The notes under the pieces: model-generated
The model's input: the letters and a program-made list of their open reading frames with translations, nothing else
What the model was told of the DNA's origin: nothing
Database searches by the model: none
Source of the DNA: JACCUZ01 sp038246575
Lineage (GTDB): Bacteria > Actinomycetota > Actinomycetes > JACCUZ01
Direction: 5' to 3'
Assembly: GCA_038246575.1 (NCBI GenBank)
Contig: JBBRVU010000175.1
Location: 1 to 8,934 of the forward strand
Length of the DNA: 8,934 nt
Part shown: piece after piece, positions 6,059 to 8,934 of the stretch
How positions within the stretch are numbered: position 1 is the first letter of the stretch
Layout of the letters: the number at the start of each line of letters is the position of its first letter
Made by a program: the position numbers and the translations under genes

Positions 6059-6798
6059 GACGTCGTACGCACGTGTCGTGGGCCGAGGTCAGGCACGGGA
6101 TCAGGGCGCACGGCCTGGTCGAGCACTTCCTCGGAGTCGATCAGTCCATCGAGCATATGGATGATGCGGGTGCCGCGTTCTGCGACCTCCCGGGCGTGCG
6201 TGACCAGAACGATGGTCGATCCTCGGCTGTGAACCTCGGTCAGCACGTCGAGAACTTCCTCGGCGCTGCGTGAGTCGAGGTTTCCCGTGGGCTCGTCGGC
6301 GAGCACCACATCAGGGCGCACGACAGTCGCCCTGGCCACCGCAACGCGCTGCTGCTGGCCGCCCGAGAGCTGACTGGGCAGGTGGTCGCATCGATCGAGG
6401 AGCCCGACGGCACCCAGGGCTGCTCTGGCTCGGTCGCGTCTCTCCTCGCGAGGCACCTTCGCGTAGACCAGCGGCAGCTCCACGTTCTGCTCCGCCGTGG
6501 ACCGGGAGAGCAGGTTGAATCCCTGGAACACGAAGCCGATGCGCTGCCGTCGGACCCTGGCCGCTTTGCGCTCGTTGAACTGCGCCACCTCCTCACCGCA
6601 GAGCTGGTAGCCGCCGGCGCTGGGAGTCTCGAGGGCGCCGAGGATCGAAAGAAGGGTCGACTTGCCCGAACCTGAGGGCCCCATGATCGTGAGGAACTCG
6701 CCGGTCTCGACCGTCAGGTCGACGCCGCGCAGGGCGTCCACGCGGATCTCGCCCAGGTCGAAGCTCTTGCGCAGGTCGGTGGTCTCGATGACCAGCAT
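6055..6798 (-). CDS. ABC transporter ATP-binding protein, MacB/LolD type
   Basis: A 247-residue cytoplasmic ATPase that powers the adjacent permease as a dimer. All catalytic motifs are intact: Walker A GPSGSGKST (40-48), Q-loop Gln92 in FVFQGFNLL, signature LSGGQQQRVA (144-153), Walker B VVLADE (164-169) with catalytic Glu169, D-loop NLDS (173-176) and switch His201 in VTHA. The PTGNLDS text and the FQGFNLL Q-loop are typical of the MacB/LolD/FtsE branch. About 28 C-terminal residues beyond the core (from about 220) are acidic then basic, Pro-rich and not recognised. The ATG overlaps the adaptor's stop by one base (TGATG) and its own stop overlaps the permease start (ATGA), which ties all three into one operon and implies equal dosage of the parts. 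Confidence 0.95.
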   Translation of the reverse strand: MLVIETTDLRKSFDLGEIRVDALRGVDLTVETGEFLTIMGPSGSGKSTLLSILGALETPSAGGYQLCGEEVAQFNERKAARVRRQRIGFVFQGFNLLSRSTAEQNVELPLVYAKVPREERRDRARAALGAVGLLDRCDHLPSQLSGGQQQRVAVARATVVRPDVVLADEPTGNLDSRSAEEVLDVLTEVHSRGSTIVLVTHAREVAERGTRIIHMLDGLIDSEEVLDQAVRPDPVPDLGPRHVRTTS

Positions 6799-8687
6799 CA
6801 GGCAGCGTCTTCGGCCGCGAGGACCACCTTGTCGCCAACGGTCAAGCCGGTGCGCACCTCCGCGTGGGTCGGCCCGATGAGGCCGAGTTTCACGTCTCTG
6901 TCCTCGAGGTCGCCTGAGGACGTCCGCACGATGACCGAGACGGCCTTGCCGGCGCGCTCCTCGATGGCGTCCAGCGGGACGCGCACGACATCGGACTTGC
7001 GGGCCACGTCGACGCGCACGCTCACGCTCATGCCGGGTCGAAGGCCCTCGCCCTTGCCGACCGCGACGATGACGGGGAACGTGACCACGCCGCCACTGTC
7101 CGTGCCGCTGGGTGCGATGTCCAAGACCGCCCCCGGGTACAAGCGACCACCCAGGGCATCGGCGCTGACCTGTGCCATCGCGCCAACTTGCGCCTTGCTC
7201 ACGTCGAACTCCGTGAGACTGACACTGACGACGAGGTTGTCCAGGTCCTGGATGCGGACCAGCGGCGTGGTGCCGTCAACGGCCGATCCGGCGGCGGTCA
7301 GGATGCTGGTCACTGTCCCGACGGACGGGGCCCGGATCGTGAGCCGGTCTGTCATCTCCTTGGCCAGGCGGAACTGCTGCTCGGCCACGTCCACCCTCAG
7401 GCGGGAGATCGAGAGGTCCGTTGCAGTCGCCGGTGCCCCGCGCTGACGTAGGACCGAGAGGTCGGCACTGGCGCGCCTGACCTCGGACCTGGCAGCCGAC
7501 AAGGTCTCCACCGGTGGGTTCAGCAACAGGTCCACCCGTGCTTCCGCCGCGGACCTGGCCGCCTTGGCCGCTGCCGTCGCTGCCCGGCTGCCGCTGCTTC
7601 GAATGGTCGTGAGCTCCGCGCGGACCCGGGCAAGCTCTGCCCGGGCAGCGCTCACCACGTCGGCGGCGGGCGTCAGCAGCTGGTCGAGCTTGAGTTGCGC
7701 GGTGTTGACCGCCAAGGCGGCGGCGGCCTGGGCGGCGGCGCTCGGGAGAGCAGGGGGCCGGGTCAGTGTGTCGCGGTCGGCCCTCGCTCTGGCCAGCTCT
7801 GCCTGGGCGATGGCGAGGTCGGTGGCGATGCCCGAGACCTGGGCGGCAGTCACCTTTTCCTGCGCAGCGGCAACGGCGGCGTCTGCCGCCGCGATGTCGG
7901 CGGCGGCGGCGAGCGCGGGGGTCGCCAACAAGGCCTCCCGGTCGAGCTGGGCCTTGGCGACGTCCAGCTGTGCCGCGGTGACCTGTGCCGGGTCGGGTGC
8001 TCCGCTCACCAGGGCAAGTCGCTGGTTGGCCGTCTGTACTGCCTGGTCCGCCGCAGCGAGCGCTTCCGGTCGCGCGTTGTCGACGGACTTCTGGATCTGG
8101 AGATCTGACACCGCACGAGCCAGCTCGAGCCGTGCCGCCGCCAGGTCCGCCGGCAAGGGTGACCCGGTGACCCGAGCCAGCCGGTCCTGAGCAGCCGCGA
8201 TGGCTTGCTGGCTGGACTCCAGCTCCGCTGCTGTCGGGGGCACTCCACGGGCAGGGTCCTGATCCTTCTTCTGCGCAAGCTCCAGCCGGGCTGTGGCCAG
8301 GTTGCTGCGCGCCTGGAGCCGCGTCGACCTGACGGTGCCATCGTCAGAGATGACGGCGATGGGCTGGCCCGCCATCACCGAGTCGCCGACGACCACCAGG
8401 ACCGAGGACACGTGGCCGCTGGTGGTTGCGAACACCGCCTCGGAGCGGTTGGCCGTCGATCCGGTCCCGGAGCCGGCACCGTCGGTGTTCACCGCGAAGC
8501 GGGCGGCGTCCGACAGCGTCGTGATGCGGCCGATGCCGCCCACGGTGATCGCGACGGTTCCTCGTTTTATCGTCACCGCCTTAACGGTGTCGGCCGTCGA
8601 AGAGGCGCCCCCTCGGGTCGCTTCCCAAACGCCGCCGGACACCAAGACCAGCGCAGCGGCCGCCGACAACAGGACACGTGTGCTCAT
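6798..8687 (-). CDS. HlyD/MacA-like membrane-fusion (periplasmic adaptor) protein with an expanded helical hairpin
   Basis: A 629-residue exported adaptor for the MacB-type exporter encoded just downstream. An N-terminal hydrophobic segment (about 5-23) without lipobox Cys acts as membrane anchor or signal. The first lipoyl half (SGHVSSVLVVVGDSVMAGQP, 90-109) leads into an Ala-rich helical region (about 120-445) and the second lipoyl half (LTIRAPSVGTVTSILTAAGS, 449-468), then a beta-barrel (about 485-565) and membrane-proximal domain. MacA-like proteins are usually about 370-450 residues; the excess lies wholly in the helical region, which holds five units of about 54 residues. The ATG at 8687 is preferred over the longer open frame (to 8795) because GGGGAGGG lies 8 bases upstream and it begins a clean signal anchor. 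In a Gram-positive cell there should be no TolC partner, so the hairpin may span the wall or dock to another protein; this is inference. Confidence 0.9.
   Translation of the reverse strand: MSTRVLLSAAAALVLVSGGVWEATRGGASSTADTVKAVTIKRGTVAITVGGIGRITTLSDAARFAVNTDGAGSGTGSTANRSEAVFATTSGHVSSVLVVVGDSVMAGQPIAVISDDGTVRSTRLQARSNLATARLELAQKKDQDPARGVPPTAAELESSQQAIAAAQDRLARVTGSPLPADLAAARLELARAVSDLQIQKSVDNARPEALAAADQAVQTANQRLALVSGAPDPAQVTAAQLDVAKAQLDREALLATPALAAAADIAAADAAVAAAQEKVTAAQVSGIATDLAIAQAELARARADRDTLTRPPALPSAAAQAAAALAVNTAQLKLDQLLTPAADVVSAARAELARVRAELTTIRSSGSRAATAAAKAARSAAEARVDLLLNPPVETLSAARSEVRRASADLSVLRQRGAPATATDLSISRLRVDVAEQQFRLAKEMTDRLTIRAPSVGTVTSILTAAGSAVDGTTPLVRIQDLDNLVVSVSLTEFDVSKAQVGAMAQVSADALGGRLYPGAVLDIAPSGTDSGGVVTFPVIVAVGKGEGLRPGMSVSVRVDVARKSDVVRVPLDAIEERAGKAVSVIVRTSSGDLEDRDVKLGLIGPTHAEVRTGLTVGDKVVLAAEDAA
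7449..8192 (-). repeat. Five degenerate tandem repeats of about 54 codons in the adaptor gene
   Basis: Within the 629-residue adaptor, units begin near residues 166, 220, 275, 330 and 381 (spacings 54, 55, 55 and 51). Each has a helix ending like AQxRLxxV, a turn rich in Gly/Pro (TGSPLPAD, SGAPDPAQ, VSGIATD, LTPAADV, LNPPVET), then a helix like AAxxELAxAxADL. A half unit (ATARLELAQ, 131-139) precedes them, and a diverged one (RLRVDVAEQQFRLA) follows. Copies are divergent, so the expansion is old rather than a recent DNA duplication. Confidence 0.65.
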
Positions 8688-8934
8688 CGGTTCATCCCTC
8701 CCCTGGGCGCCAGTTCCTGCCAACCTCCTCGCAAGTCGCCCCACGCGTGCGGCGTCCTGCCAGCCCCTCCTTCGGTTGTAGGCCGAGCCAACCAACTGAT
8801 CAATGGGTGGTTATGACTAGTACCCGCGCTATCTAGGTGTTCGGCGTCAGGTGTCCGAGTTGCGCAACGTCATCCGGGACAGGTCGCCGGTGCTCGTCAG
8901 TGCTCACCAGCGTTCGCCATGCGGGAAGAGCCAG
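8688..8934 (-). other. Leader and promoter region of the export operon; nothing clearly coding
   Basis: These 247 bases hold no convincing gene on either strand. Read on the minus strand there is a weak promoter candidate, CGGACA (8852-8857) 16 bases before TAGATA (8830-8835), which would give a leader of about 135 nt. The leader carries two further Shine-Dalgarno-like runs (GAAGGAGGGG near 8764-8773 and GAGGAGGT near 8733-8740) without a start codon at proper distance. A 10-bp palindrome GTTGCGCAAC lies at 8859-8868, flanked by TGTCC (8852-8856) and GGACA (8877-8881). The outer part (from about 8850) could belong to a different element whose body is outside the window. Confidence 0.3.
8696..8703 (-). 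promoter_or_regulatory. Ribosome binding site fixing the adaptor start
   Basis: Minus-strand GGGGAGGG lies 8 bases before the ATG at 8687, a strong actinobacterial Shine-Dalgarno. It decides between this start and the 36-residue longer open frame, whose extra residues are Arg/Gly-rich and unlike a signal peptide. Confidence 0.7.

Noticed and set aside
7564..8190. A 208-codon plus-strand Ala/Ser-rich open frame, looking like a coiled-coil protein
   Set aside because: It is the complement of the Ala-rich repeats in the adaptor gene: Ala codons read in reverse give Gly/Ser/Ala/Arg runs; no start signal supports it.
8688..8795. A 36-residue N-terminal extension of the adaptor
   Set aside because: The extension is Arg/Gly-rich, has no Shine-Dalgarno at a proper distance and would put charged residues ahead of the signal anchor; the ATG at 8687 has a strong ribosome binding site.
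8790..8812. Inverted repeat AACCAaC / GgGTGGTT in the exporter leader as an operator
   Set aside because: Only six of seven pairs match around an off-centre TGATCA core; too weak to list as a site without conservation data.

Overview
The window is GC-rich chromosomal DNA from a high-GC actinobacterium, possibly Nocardioides-like, although the genus cannot be fixed from sequence alone. The evidence is the strong G/C bias at third codon positions, GTG starts, two genes that look leaderless (a -10 box 6-7 nt before the start codon), and a lipoprotein with a Gly/Ser linker. No RNA genes, CRISPR array or complete insertion sequence were seen. No stretch longer than 300 bases lacks a gene.

Layout, plus strand: (1) the 3' end of a CsoR/CstR-family repressor (1-198), with two Cys but no His ligand, so it is more like a persulfide sensor than a copper sensor. 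(2) An ALDH7-type aldehyde dehydrogenase, predicted L-aminoadipate-semialdehyde / piperideine-6-carboxylate dehydrogenase of lysine catabolism (251-1801). (3) A 167-base intergenic region with a 20-bp dyad and a possible promoter. (4) A large peptide-type ABC substrate-binding lipoprotein (1969-3732) without permease or ATPase genes beside it, ending at a strong stem-loop shared with the convergent marR gene.

Layout, minus strand, read right to left: a three-gene export operon made of a membrane-fusion (HlyD/MacA-like) adaptor (8687-6798), an ATPase (6798-6055) and a MacB/FtsX-type permease (6058-4847). These are joined by TGATG and ATGA stop/start overlaps, so they are almost certainly translated together as one efflux or export machine. 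They are followed by a PaaI-type hotdog thioesterase (4766-4323) and a MarR-family regulator (4296-3808). Both of these have leaderless-type promoter boxes of their own, so they may be transcribed separately from the exporter.

The most unusual item is the adaptor. Its helical hairpin is enlarged to about 320 residues and contains five recognisable copies of a roughly 54-residue, Ala-rich helix-turn-helix unit. This is a possible length-tunable strut in an organism expected to lack a TolC-type outer-membrane channel. Otherwise the families are familiar, and no clearly new multi-gene system is evident.
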